Shown here piece by piece: positions 16,597-23,665 of a DNA stretch of 64,000 nt. Position numbers and translations under genes: made by a program. The first letter of the stretch is position 1. Each line of letters starts with the position of its first letter. The notes below the pieces were generated by a model that did not search any database, was not told the origin of the DNA, and saw only the letters and a list, made by a program, of their open reading frames with translations. Origin of the DNA: Flavobacteriales bacterium UBA5081 (GTDB lineage: Bacteria; Bacteroidota; Bacteroidia; Flavobacteriales_E; Vicingaceae); assembly GCA_002415785.1 (NCBI GenBank), contig DIAJ01000033.1, forward strand, positions 67,180 through 131,179, read 5' to 3'.

Positions 16597-17020
16597 GGGT
16601 TTTAAAAAATTTAATTAATAATGGTTTGAAATCTAATGTTGAAGAGAGAGAAAAAAGTATCTTTTGAAGGGAACAGAGAGGAAGAAAAAATAGAGAAAAG
16701 TATGAATGTGATTTATATCTATGAGAGGAAATTTCAGTAGATAGTTGTGGTTGCCAACCCAAGAGAATAAGCAAAATCGAGGAATCGAAAAACAAAGCAG
16801 AGTTTTCATCGGGCAACTCTTCTTCTTCATTATTAATGAATAAAGTGAAAATTTGAGAAAGAGAATTTACTGCTGATTTTAAACCTAAGCGCAGGCATAA
16901 TTGAACTGCCAAAAAGCCAATGGTTACTTCTTTTCCGATGGTTAAAAAAGCGGCATAAGACTTTCGCGACCACTTGGTGAATCGCAATTTTGATTGTTGT
17001 ATGTCTGCTTTTGTTGACAT
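16550..17020 (-). CDS. Putative detached leader ORF of a cobalamin-type receptor
   Basis: 156-codon frame whose first about 50 residues look genuine: a basic start, then KWSRKSYAAFLTIGKEV and a hydrophobic stretch (TIGFLAVQLCLRLGLKSAV). The WSRK-YA-F--LGK-V pattern resembles the extended N-terminus of some Bacteroidota TonB receptors of the BtuB group (recalled, not searched). The second half looks random, and the frame runs 47 nt into the receptor gene in another frame. It may be a regulatory leader peptide, a small membrane protein, or the remnant of a decayed receptor. The start at 17020 is 94 nt from meaB on the other strand. Confidence 0.45.
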   Translation of the reverse strand: MSTKADIQQSKLRFTKWSRKSYAAFLTIGKEVTIGFLAVQLCLRLGLKSAVNSLSQIFTLFINNEEEELPDENSALFFDSSILLILLGWQPQLSTEISSHRYKSHSYFSLFFLPLCSLQKILFSLSSTLDFKPLLIKFFKTHEQKLPMGSHCCVHF

Positions 17021-17114
17021 TTGGCGGGCAAAAGTAGAGATTGTTTATAAATTCAACCGCCCATCTTCTTTCTTTTTTTAATGAGTTCTGAAGAAAACTT
17101 ATTTTTGAAGTCCT

Positions 17115-18137
17115 ATGCAAACCCGCCAGTTCATTCATAAAAGACGCAAAAAACTCAGTGCTCAAGAACTTTTTGAGGGTATAAGAGCCGGCAGTTTTTC
17201 AGCCTTAAGTCAAGGCATCACTTGTTGTGAGAGTTTTAAAAGAGAAGACCGAGAAAAAGCGAATGAATTAGTAAAGCTTTGTTTGCCTTATTCGGGAAAG
17301 TCTGTGCGCATAGGAATTACCGGTGTGCCCGGCGTGGGAAAAAGCACCTTTATCGAAAGTTTTGGTTTACACCTCATCAATCAACATCAAAAGAAAGTAG
17401 CTGTTTTAGCGGTTGATCCAAGTAGTGAACGCAGCAAAGGAAGCATCTTGGGCGACAAAACTCGCATGGAGTTGTTGAGTCGTAACGAAAATGCCTTTAT
17501 CCGACCAAGTCCGAGTTCCGGTGTTTTGGGTGGCGTAGCCAACCAAAGCCGAGAGAGTATACTATTGTGTGAAGCAGCGGGATTCGACCTCATCATTGTA
17601 GAAACCGTTGGTGTGGGTCAATCGGAAACCGAAGTGCGAAAAATGACGGATTTCTTTTTGTTGCTGATGTTGGCCGGTGCCGGTGATGAACTGCAAGGCA
17701 TCAAACGCGGAATTATGGAAATGGCCGATGGTATATTGATCAACAAAGCTGATGGTGAGAACCGTCAAGCCGCCAAACGCGCAGCCAGAGAATACCGAAA
17801 TGCCCTTCACCTTTTTCCACCCCACGAAAGTGAATGGACTGCGCAAGTCGACCTCTGCTCTGCCCTGCAAAAGGAAAACATGGACGGTGCGTGGAAAATG
17901 ATAAGTGATTTTGTAACACTCACACAAAAAAACGGATACTTCAATCACCAAAGGCAAAAGCAATTGCGTACTTGGTTCACCAAGATCATTGATGAATTGC
18001 TGCACCAATCTCTCTTCGACTCACCACAGATGAAAGCTGAAGTCACTAAATTGGAAGAGGCTGTGGAACTTAAAAAAATCTCCCCTTATGAAGCGGGGAA
18101 AAAGGTGTTAGAGAAATTTAAAAAAAATATGAAATAG
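17115..18137 (+). CDS. meaB: Methylmalonyl-CoA mutase-associated GTPase MeaB
   Basis: 340 residues of the MeaB/ArgK G3E GTPase family. P-loop GVPGVGKST at about residue 75, Switch region DPSSERSKGSILGDKTRM, VETVGVGQSE (G3) and NKADG (G4). It protects and loads adenosylcobalamin-dependent methylmalonyl-CoA mutase. The mutase genes are not in this window. Divergent from the receptor. The stop codon lies inside a copy of a dispersed intergenic repeat that begins at 18127. Confidence 0.95.
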   Translation: MQTRQFIHKRRKKLSAQELFEGIRAGSFSALSQGITCCESFKREDREKANELVKLCLPYSGKSVRIGITGVPGVGKSTFIESFGLHLINQHQKKVAVLAVDPSSERSKGSILGDKTRMELLSRNENAFIRPSPSSGVLGGVANQSRESILLCEAAGFDLIIVETVGVGQSETEVRKMTDFFLLLMLAGAGDELQGIKRGIMEMADGILINKADGENRQAAKRAAREYRNALHLFPPHESEWTAQVDLCSALQKENMDGAWKMISDFVTLTQKNGYFNHQRQKQLRTWFTKIIDELLHQSLFDSPQMKAEVTKLEEAVELKKISPYEAGKKVLEKFKKNMK

Positions 18138-18176
18138 GAAACTAGAAACCTTGAAACTGTCTCGCTGAGGCGAAAT
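18127..18176 (+). repeat. Dispersed intergenic repeat, copy A
   Basis: Begins ATATGAAATAGGAAACTAG and continues to CTGTCTCGCTGAGGCGAAAT. Shares ATAGGAAACTAGAAA with copy C (23351-23365) and the CTCGCTG-GCGA core with copies B and D. The meaB stop codon TAG (18135-18137) is part of it. Confidence 0.6.
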
Positions 18177-18462
18177 TAATCAGCTAGCTATCAAGCTCAT
18201 GCAAGAGTTAAACTCTTTGCGCTCATTGCGACTTTGCGGTAATAAAATCAACTTCTAACTTTCACTCCCCTAACTAGACTTTGTTTCTAAAAACTTAATG
18301 ACTGCCTTAAAACCTTCATATTCTTAATGTTTTATAGCCGCAAGTTTAATCTGCGAAGATCAGCCAAATCTGTGTCATCAGCGTTCTATCCTAAACCCAC
18401 TTTTGTCACCATTTTTCTCAAAAAAATATCGCCAAAAGTTACATTCGCCTTCTAAATTCATC

Positions 18463-18507
18463 CGGGCACTCACGTACCCGGCTATTTGATGTCGCCCTTT
18501 CAGGGCT
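18463..18507. repeat. REP-like pair of GC-rich stem-loops
   Basis: CCGGGCAC-TCAC-GTACCCGG (18463-18482; 8-bp stem with one mismatch) is followed by GCCCT-TTC-AGGGC (18495-18507). This two-hairpin layout, far more GC-rich than its surroundings, resembles REP-type elements found between Bacteroidota genes. No REP-associated transposase is in the window. Confidence 0.55.
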
Positions 18508-18522
18508 TTTATAAATATTAAA

Positions 18523-18567
18523 TATGAAACATTAAAAGCTGAAAACGTCTCGCTGTCGCGAGATTTG
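18523..18567 (+). repeat. Dispersed intergenic repeat, copy B
   Basis: ATATGAAACATTAAAAGCTG followed by TCTCGCTGTCGCGAGATTT. This matches copy D at 47755-47799 on the opposite strand almost base for base. The core TCTCGCTGTCGCGAGA is itself palindromic (TCTCGC/GCGAGA). Confidence 0.7.
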
Positions 18568-18682
18568 GCTTTGCTTCGCAGGCTTGTGTTGGAAAACCTC
18601 TAACTTCTTGTTTTTTTTTGCAGCGAAGCATTCTTGCATCTAAAAAAACTTCAGGCACTTTTAACTCTCTTTACTCTAAATT

Positions 18683-19594
18683 CTATGAGCGAAGCGGTCT
18701 TTTCTCTGAATATTCCTCATACAACTGATGCACAATACCATCAACTAAGCCAACCTTAGGGACAATAAAGTACTTACTGCCCACATATCGAGAAGCGAAT
18801 AGAAAAAGGTCAATAGCAGGAATAATTACATCGGCTCGATCTGGGCGCAAATTGAGCTCGGCAATCATTTCATCAAAGGAAAGTTTACTTAAATCAATGC
18901 GCCATTTGCGCACTCTCACTGCCGATAGCGGCTGCATAGGTTTAAGCATGGATAATTTAAAAACGGTATTAATGTTACCACCGGAACCAATGATGTATTT
19001 GGGCGTAAATTTCTCTTTTATGTCTTCCAACCAAAGGCGCATTTCTTTCCACGCTTTTTCATCCACTAAGTTTTCTTTCAGCCGAATAGTTCCAATGTTA
19101 AAAGACCGAGCTGCTGCTTTTTGTCCATTTACGAATAAAGTATACTCGGTGCTACCACCTCCAACATCCATGTATATGTAGGCGTAGTTGCTATCCAACT
19201 TTTCAGCTATGTGGTTTTCATAAATCAGAGCAGCCTCTTCTTCTCCATCAATCAATTCTATCTCAATGCCACTTTCTTCTTTCACTTTTTGCACTATCTC
19301 TGTACCGTTTTTGGCATCGCGCATGGCAGAAGTGGCGCAAACTCTAAAGCCCTTAACTGCATAGGCAGACTTTAAATGCCCAAACGCCTTCATGGCATCA
19401 ATCAAGGCAGCTACTTTTTGATCGCTGATGGGCTTAGCGTGAAAAGAATCTTCTCCCAGACGAATCGGCAAGCGCACTAAGGCTGCTTTTTTGTATACCG
19501 GTCCTAATTTGGTTTCAAAAACATAAGAGAAAAACAATCGAACGGCATTGGAGCCAATATCAACTGCGGCAAAGAGTAAACTGTCTTTCATCAT
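18683..19594 (-). CDS. Exopolyphosphatase / GppA-family phosphatase
   Basis: 303-residue Ppx/GppA protein of the ASKHA fold. Phosphate-1 motif AAVDIGSNAVRLFF near the start, YMDVGGGSTEYTLF (phosphate 2) at about residue 143, and IIGSGGNINTVFKL (adenosine/connect region). Without the C-terminal HD extension of longer Ppx. It hydrolyses polyphosphate termini or pppGpp, linking phosphate storage and the stringent response; the sequence does not tell which. Monocistronic. The last codons lie in a short repeat-like sequence (GAGCGAAGCGGTCTT). Confidence 0.92.
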   Translation of the reverse strand: MMKDSLLFAAVDIGSNAVRLFFSYVFETKLGPVYKKAALVRLPIRLGEDSFHAKPISDQKVAALIDAMKAFGHLKSAYAVKGFRVCATSAMRDAKNGTEIVQKVKEESGIEIELIDGEEEAALIYENHIAEKLDSNYAYIYMDVGGGSTEYTLFVNGQKAAARSFNIGTIRLKENLVDEKAWKEMRLWLEDIKEKFTPKYIIGSGGNINTVFKLSMLKPMQPLSAVRVRKWRIDLSKLSFDEMIAELNLRPDRADVIIPAIDLFLFASRYVGSKYFIVPKVGLVDGIVHQLYEEYSEKRPLRS

Positions 19595-19685
19595 AACAAA
19601 GCGAAGATAAGGAAAAGAGCGTTCTCAGGGAGTTGAACTTTTCAATTTTATTATCATTTTAATTTGGTAAACAACTGAGAACTGA

Positions 19686-19714
19686 TTTGATCATGATTAA
19701 ATAATTTACATTTG
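19686..19714 (+). promoter_or_regulatory. Promoter of the PCD-RluE operon (TTTG-N17-TACATTTG)
   Basis: TTTG at 19686-19689, a 17-nt spacer and TACATTTG at 19707-19714, both elements exact. The ATG at 19754 follows 39 nt later. Confidence 0.65.
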
Positions 19715-19753
19715 TATTTATTGAAAATTTAACCAAAACCAAGTATATATTTT

Positions 19754-19996
19754 ATGCAAAACTGGATTGAAGATAACAATCAACTCAAACGAAATTTTGA
19801 ATTTAAAGACTTTGTGGAAGCATGGGACTTTATGTCGCAAGTTGCCAGCTTAGCTGAAGAAATGGGACACCATCCCACATGGACAAACACCTATAATAAA
19901 GTAGAAATACGACTCAGCACTCACGATGCCGGAGATAAAGTCACTGAAAAAGATCGTGAATTAGCTAAAAAGATTAACCAATTATTAGAAAGTTAA
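19754..19996 (+). CDS. Pterin-4a-carbinolamine dehydratase
   Basis: 80 residues, the compact size of the PCD/DCoH family. The active-site signature is visible as EEMGHHPTW and later RLSTHDAGDKVTEKD. It dehydrates 4a-hydroxytetrahydrobiopterin in the recycling of the pterin cofactor for aromatic amino acid hydroxylases, though many bacterial copies act in molybdopterin or unknown pterin chemistry. Its TAA overlaps the next ATG by 1 nt (TAATG), so it is translationally coupled to the pseudouridine synthase gene. Confidence 0.93.
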   Translation: MQNWIEDNNQLKRNFEFKDFVEAWDFMSQVASLAEEMGHHPTWTNTYNKVEIRLSTHDAGDKVTEKDRELAKKINQLLES

Positions 19997-20580
19997 TGAG
20001 CGAAAACACGCATCGCCACTTTTGCTTAAACAAGCCTTACGGCTACCTCAGCCAATTTATCAATAACAAAAGACGAAAGAAGAAACTTTTATCAGCTCTC
20101 TACGATTTTCCTGAAGGAACAATGGCAGTAGGAAGACTCGATGTTAAGTCAGAGGGTCTGCTGCTTTTAACCACTAACGGAAAACTAAGTCAATTAATTA
20201 GAAGCCGGAAAATTGAAAAAGAATACTGGGTAGAAGTTGACGGACTTGTCAGTCAAAAAGAAGTTGATCAACTAAAAAAAGGTCTTGAAATTAAAATTGA
20301 TGGTAAAGATTATCTAACACTTCCATGCAACGCTAAAATTATACCACCACCCAACAATAGCTTCATAGCCAAAAGACAAGTAAGAGATGAACGACATGGT
20401 AAAACTTCTTGGCTGAGCATTTGTTTAGTTGAGGGCAAGTTTCATCAGGTACGCAAAATGACGGCTGCAATCGGACATCCTACTCTTAGGCTTATTCGCT
20501 ATAGAGTTGGTAACGAAACGCTTGAAGGATTAGAAAGTGGTGAAGTAAAAAGAGTAGAGACCTTCCAACTTACCGATTAA
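19996..20580 (+). CDS. RluE/RsuA-family rRNA pseudouridine synthase
   Basis: 194 residues lacking the N-terminal S4 domain, like RluE. The catalytic aspartate lies in AVGRLDVKSEGLLLLTTNG, and the C-terminal LVEGKFHQVRKMTAAIGHPT is the second family hallmark. It isomerises a uridine in 23S rRNA. The basic insertion RRKKK near the start probably contacts RNA. Second gene of an operon with the pterin dehydratase. Confidence 0.93.
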   Translation: MSENTHRHFCLNKPYGYLSQFINNKRRKKKLLSALYDFPEGTMAVGRLDVKSEGLLLLTTNGKLSQLIRSRKIEKEYWVEVDGLVSQKEVDQLKKGLEIKIDGKDYLTLPCNAKIIPPPNNSFIAKRQVRDERHGKTSWLSICLVEGKFHQVRKMTAAIGHPTLRLIRYRVGNETLEGLESGEVKRVETFQLTD

Positions 20581-20665
20581 TCTTTCTTAGGTAAAAAACC
20601 TAAAATATTTATTTAAAGCAAGTTGAAATTTGCATCACATTTAACCAAACAAGTATACAACATAG

Positions 20666-22240
20666 ATGATTGAACCCAAGAAACCACTAAATGATCAAGA
20701 ACGACTGGAAGAGCTTCGTTCTTATCATATACTCGACAGCAAAAAAGAGTTAGAATTTGACAACTTAGCCAACTTAGCTGCAGATATTTGCGATGCTCCT
20801 TTAGCTTTTATTTCTCTAATTGATGAGGACCGACAGTGGTTTAAATCAAAAATAAATTTTGATGCTGCCGAACTACCAAGAAGTGAATCCTTTTGCGGGC
20901 ATGCTATTTTAGCTCCTGAAGAGCCAATGATTATAGAAGATGCACGCAAAGATGAACGCTTTTTTGATAATCCCAATGTGACAAAAACTGAAAAACCGAC
21001 TATTTTTTATGCCGGGATTCCATTACACAGTGCAAATAATCTTCCTTTAGGAACACTTTGTGTAGTAGATCATAAACCCAAAAAATTAAAAGAGTTTCAG
21101 TTAAATGCGCTTAAAACGCTTGCCAAGCAAGTTGAGCAGTTATTGGAACTTAGAAAAGCAAGAATTGAGATAGAGAAAAATCATTTCTCCTTAAAATCTC
21201 AGTATCAAAAACTAAGTACTTATCAGCAAGCCATTGATGAAGCTGTAATTTTTGCTATTACGGATTACGATAATAAAATCATCCATGCCAATAAGCACTT
21301 TAAAAGAGTAAGTGGTTATTCTGAGAAAGAATTAATTGGAGAAACATTAGAGTTAATTGATTCAGGGCATTTTGACCAATCTTTCTGGGATAGTGTAGAG
21401 ATTCACCTTAAATCGGGAAACGTTTGGCAAGGGAGAGTTAAGTACAGAAATAAATCAGGTGATTCATATTGGGTGAAAAGTACGATAGTTCCTTTGATTG
21501 ATGAAAATACTAATCATCCGGTTGAGTTTTTTCACATTCAAAAAGACATTAGCGAAATTGTTAAAAATGAACAAGAAAGAGTCAACAAAATTATTTACAA
21601 ACACGAAAAGAATAATGAAGACATTTCTCATAGCCTAAGAGAAGGAATTGCTCAGTCGATGGCAGGTTTGAGCTTCCATTTAACGGCAATGGAAAGTCAA
21701 ATACAAAGTGGTAAAGCTATTCAAATAGACAGCATTCTTACATTAAAAGAGATTCTAAAAGACTTACTGAACGAGACCAATAATTTGGCTTTCGACATTA
21801 TGCCAAGAACTTTGATGAAAGAGGGTATTCTAGAATCATTACAAAGTTATTTTGGGAAATTGAAGAAAGAGAATAATACACATATTGAATTTGACCCGAG
21901 TCTAGTAAAGTGTTTCCCAATTGAAAAAAGTGCTGAGATTCAAGTTTATCGCACTATTGTAAATATTTTTGATTTAGCGCTAAAAAGAGATTCACGACTA
22001 AAGGCTAAAGTGAAATTATTTTCCACCCCTTTAATTGGCTTTTATTTAAGAATAGAACAAGACTATATTTTAGATGAACAAAAAATAAAATTAATTATCC
22101 CATTGCTCAAAAACATTGAGAAACAGTTAATATTAGTTGATGGAAGCTTTGAAGTACATTCTTCAAACAACTTTAAATCATTTGAATTAAAAGTGATGTT
22201 ACCCGAAGAGTTTACTATACATAATGAAGTAGAGGTGTAA
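20666..22240 (+). CDS. GAF-PAS sensor protein with degenerate histidine kinase C-terminus
   Basis: 524 residues, no membrane segment. N-terminal GAF domain (about 25-165; FISLIDEDRQWFKSK, ESFCGHAIL, YAGIPLHSA), PAS/PAC domain (about 185-300; HANKHFKRVSGYSEKELIGE), then a helical region with ISHSLREGIAQSMAGLSF that recalls a HisKA_3 dimerisation helix. The ATPase part keeps YRTIVNIFDLALKRD but lacks the N-box asparagine/histidine, DxG and glycine-rich loops. It is therefore probably a ligand or redox sensor without kinase activity, or a heterodimer partner. Stands alone without a response regulator next to it. Confidence 0.8.
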   Translation: MIEPKKPLNDQERLEELRSYHILDSKKELEFDNLANLAADICDAPLAFISLIDEDRQWFKSKINFDAAELPRSESFCGHAILAPEEPMIIEDARKDERFFDNPNVTKTEKPTIFYAGIPLHSANNLPLGTLCVVDHKPKKLKEFQLNALKTLAKQVEQLLELRKARIEIEKNHFSLKSQYQKLSTYQQAIDEAVIFAITDYDNKIIHANKHFKRVSGYSEKELIGETLELIDSGHFDQSFWDSVEIHLKSGNVWQGRVKYRNKSGDSYWVKSTIVPLIDENTNHPVEFFHIQKDISEIVKNEQERVNKIIYKHEKNNEDISHSLREGIAQSMAGLSFHLTAMESQIQSGKAIQIDSILTLKEILKDLLNETNNLAFDIMPRTLMKEGILESLQSYFGKLKKENNTHIEFDPSLVKCFPIEKSAEIQVYRTIVNIFDLALKRDSRLKAKVKLFSTPLIGFYLRIEQDYILDEQKIKLIIPLLKNIEKQLILVDGSFEVHSSNNFKSFELKVMLPEEFTIHNEVEV

Positions 22241-22282
22241 ATCAATTCAGTATCTAAATAGTAAAATCCTCTCACTATTAAT

Positions 22283-22290
22283 TATCTTTG
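22283..22290 (+). promoter_or_regulatory. -7 box TATCTTTG upstream of kdsA
   Basis: Exact TAnnTTTG, 16 nt before the ATG at 22307. No good -33 element at the usual distance. Confidence 0.45.
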
Positions 22291-22306
22291 CCGTAAAATT
22301 GATTTG

Positions 22307-23119
22307 ATGATAGAAACGGTTCCAAATATTAAATATACAGACAATAGAAACTTCTTTCTTTTAGCCGGACCTTGTGCTATTGAAGGAGAAGAAATGGCTT
22401 TTCAAATTGCTGAGCGCATCTATGAAATTACTCACCGTTTAGAAATTCCATGGGTTTTTAAGGGATCGTATAGAAAAGCAAATCGCTCTCGTTTAGATTC
22501 TTTTACCGGTATTGGCGATGAAAAAGCATTGAAAATACTAAAAGCAGTAAGTGAAAAATACAATGTTCCTACCATTACAGACATTCACTCAGCTGAGGAG
22601 GCTGCAATGGCTGCAGAATATGTTGATGTTCTACAAATTCCCGCCTTTTTATGTCGTCAAACAGATTTACTAGTAGCAGCAGCAAAAACAAACAAACACA
22701 TAAACATTAAAAAAGGACAGTTTTTAGCTCCTGAAGCCATTAAATTTGCTGTAAACAAAGTACGTGAATCAGGTAATGATCATGTATGGGTGACCGACAG
22801 AGGCACCATGTTTGGCTATCAAGATATGGTAGTTGATTTCAGAGGAATACCTAAGATGAAATCATTTGACGTTCCTGTAGTAATGGATATCACCCATTCG
22901 CTTCAGCAGCCCAATCAAAGCAGTGGTGTTACCGGTGGGCAGCCTGAATTAATTGAAACAATTGGTAAAGCTGCGATTGCTTCTGGTGCAGATGGAATAT
23001 TTATAGAAACGCACCACAATCCGGCGGTTGCAAAATCCGATGGCGCTAATATGCTACATTTGGATAAACTCGAGGGCTTGTTGGAAAAATTAATTCGCAT
23101 TAGAAAAGCAGTTATTTAA
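22307..23119 (+). CDS. kdsA: 3-deoxy-8-phosphooctulonate synthase (KdsA)
   Basis: 270 residues from ATG 22307; a TTG one codon earlier is unlikely. Hallmarks: LLAGPCAIEG near the start, FKGSYRKANRSRLDSF, KKGQFLAPE, TDRGTMFGY and VVMDITHSLQQPN. It condenses phosphoenolpyruvate with arabinose 5-phosphate in lipopolysaccharide Kdo synthesis in the cytoplasm. Single-gene unit with a -7 box. Confidence 0.97.
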   Translation: MIETVPNIKYTDNRNFFLLAGPCAIEGEEMAFQIAERIYEITHRLEIPWVFKGSYRKANRSRLDSFTGIGDEKALKILKAVSEKYNVPTITDIHSAEEAAMAAEYVDVLQIPAFLCRQTDLLVAAAKTNKHINIKKGQFLAPEAIKFAVNKVRESGNDHVWVTDRGTMFGYQDMVVDFRGIPKMKSFDVPVVMDITHSLQQPNQSSGVTGGQPELIETIGKAAIASGADGIFIETHHNPAVAKSDGANMLHLDKLEGLLEKLIRIRKAVI

Positions 23120-23665
23120 ATCAATGCACTTTTATCTACTTTAATTTTACAACAAAGCGATCTTTATTCTTGCCTCTTGCTACTTTTTTAACATTAAGAA
23201 GTGAAGGTAAATTAAGGACTTCATTAAGGGATCGTGTCTTGTAAAAGAGTATTGATTTTTAGTCATTATTCATTGGTAATTAACCTTTAGTCATTACCCA
23301 TTTTTTAACTTTCCTCTCTCTAAAAGCATAGCGGTCTTTGAAAATATAAAATAGGAAACTAGAAAACTTTCTTGCTGAAGTGAGATTCGGTGACTTCTTC
23401 GCTAATTATTAATGAAAAACACTAATGCTTTGAGCTCTTTGAGCAAGCTTTGTGAACTTTGCGGTTAAAAGAGAATATAGAGTTAGATAGAATATAAACT
23501 CTATGATTAAACACATTAAGAAGTAAGGCAAATTAGGGAGCTAATTATATTATAAAATTATTTGAATGTTTGATTTTCAACAAACTTTCAACTTTAAGTA
23601 ATTCAAACTTTAGGCACTTCTTACTTCTAACAGAGCAGCGGTCTTAATTTTAAGTTCTCATAAAA
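23120..23665. other. 546-nt repeat-rich intergenic region
   Basis: No gene. It contains copy C of the dispersed repeat, a CTCTTTGAGC...GAACTTTGCGG element (23442-23464), a degenerate direct repeat ACATTAAGAAGTgAAGGtAAATTA (23191 and 23513), TTAGTCATTA twice within 40 nt (23258 and 23287), and the AGCGGTCTT tail twice (about 23330 and 23637). Confidence 0.65.
23344..23389 (+). repeat. Dispersed intergenic repeat, copy C
   Basis: ATATAAAATAGGAAACTAG then CTTGCTGAAGTGAGATTCGG. The left half is identical to copy A over 15 nt, while the palindromic core has decayed (CTTGCTGAAGTGAG against CTCGCTGTCGCGAG). Confidence 0.55.

Larger units (their letters stand above)
18138..18682. other. 545-nt repeat-rich intergenic region
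   Basis: No gene. It contains two copies of the dispersed CTCGCTG repeat, a CTTTGCG...ACTTTGCGG element (18216-18242), an element with AATCTGCGAAGATC and GTGTCATCAGCGTTCTAT (18347-18390), two short GC-rich stem-loops (18463-18507), and a final GAGCGAAGCGGTCTT (18687-18701) that recurs near 23338 and 23644. Confidence 0.65.

Noticed and set aside
16597..17114. Cobalamin riboswitch upstream of the BtuB-like receptor
   Set aside because: No B12-box-like conserved sequence was found on either strand; only the leader-like ORF is present.
17562..18008. 148-codon minus-strand ORF inside meaB
   Set aside because: Antisense shadow of a well-supported GTPase gene.
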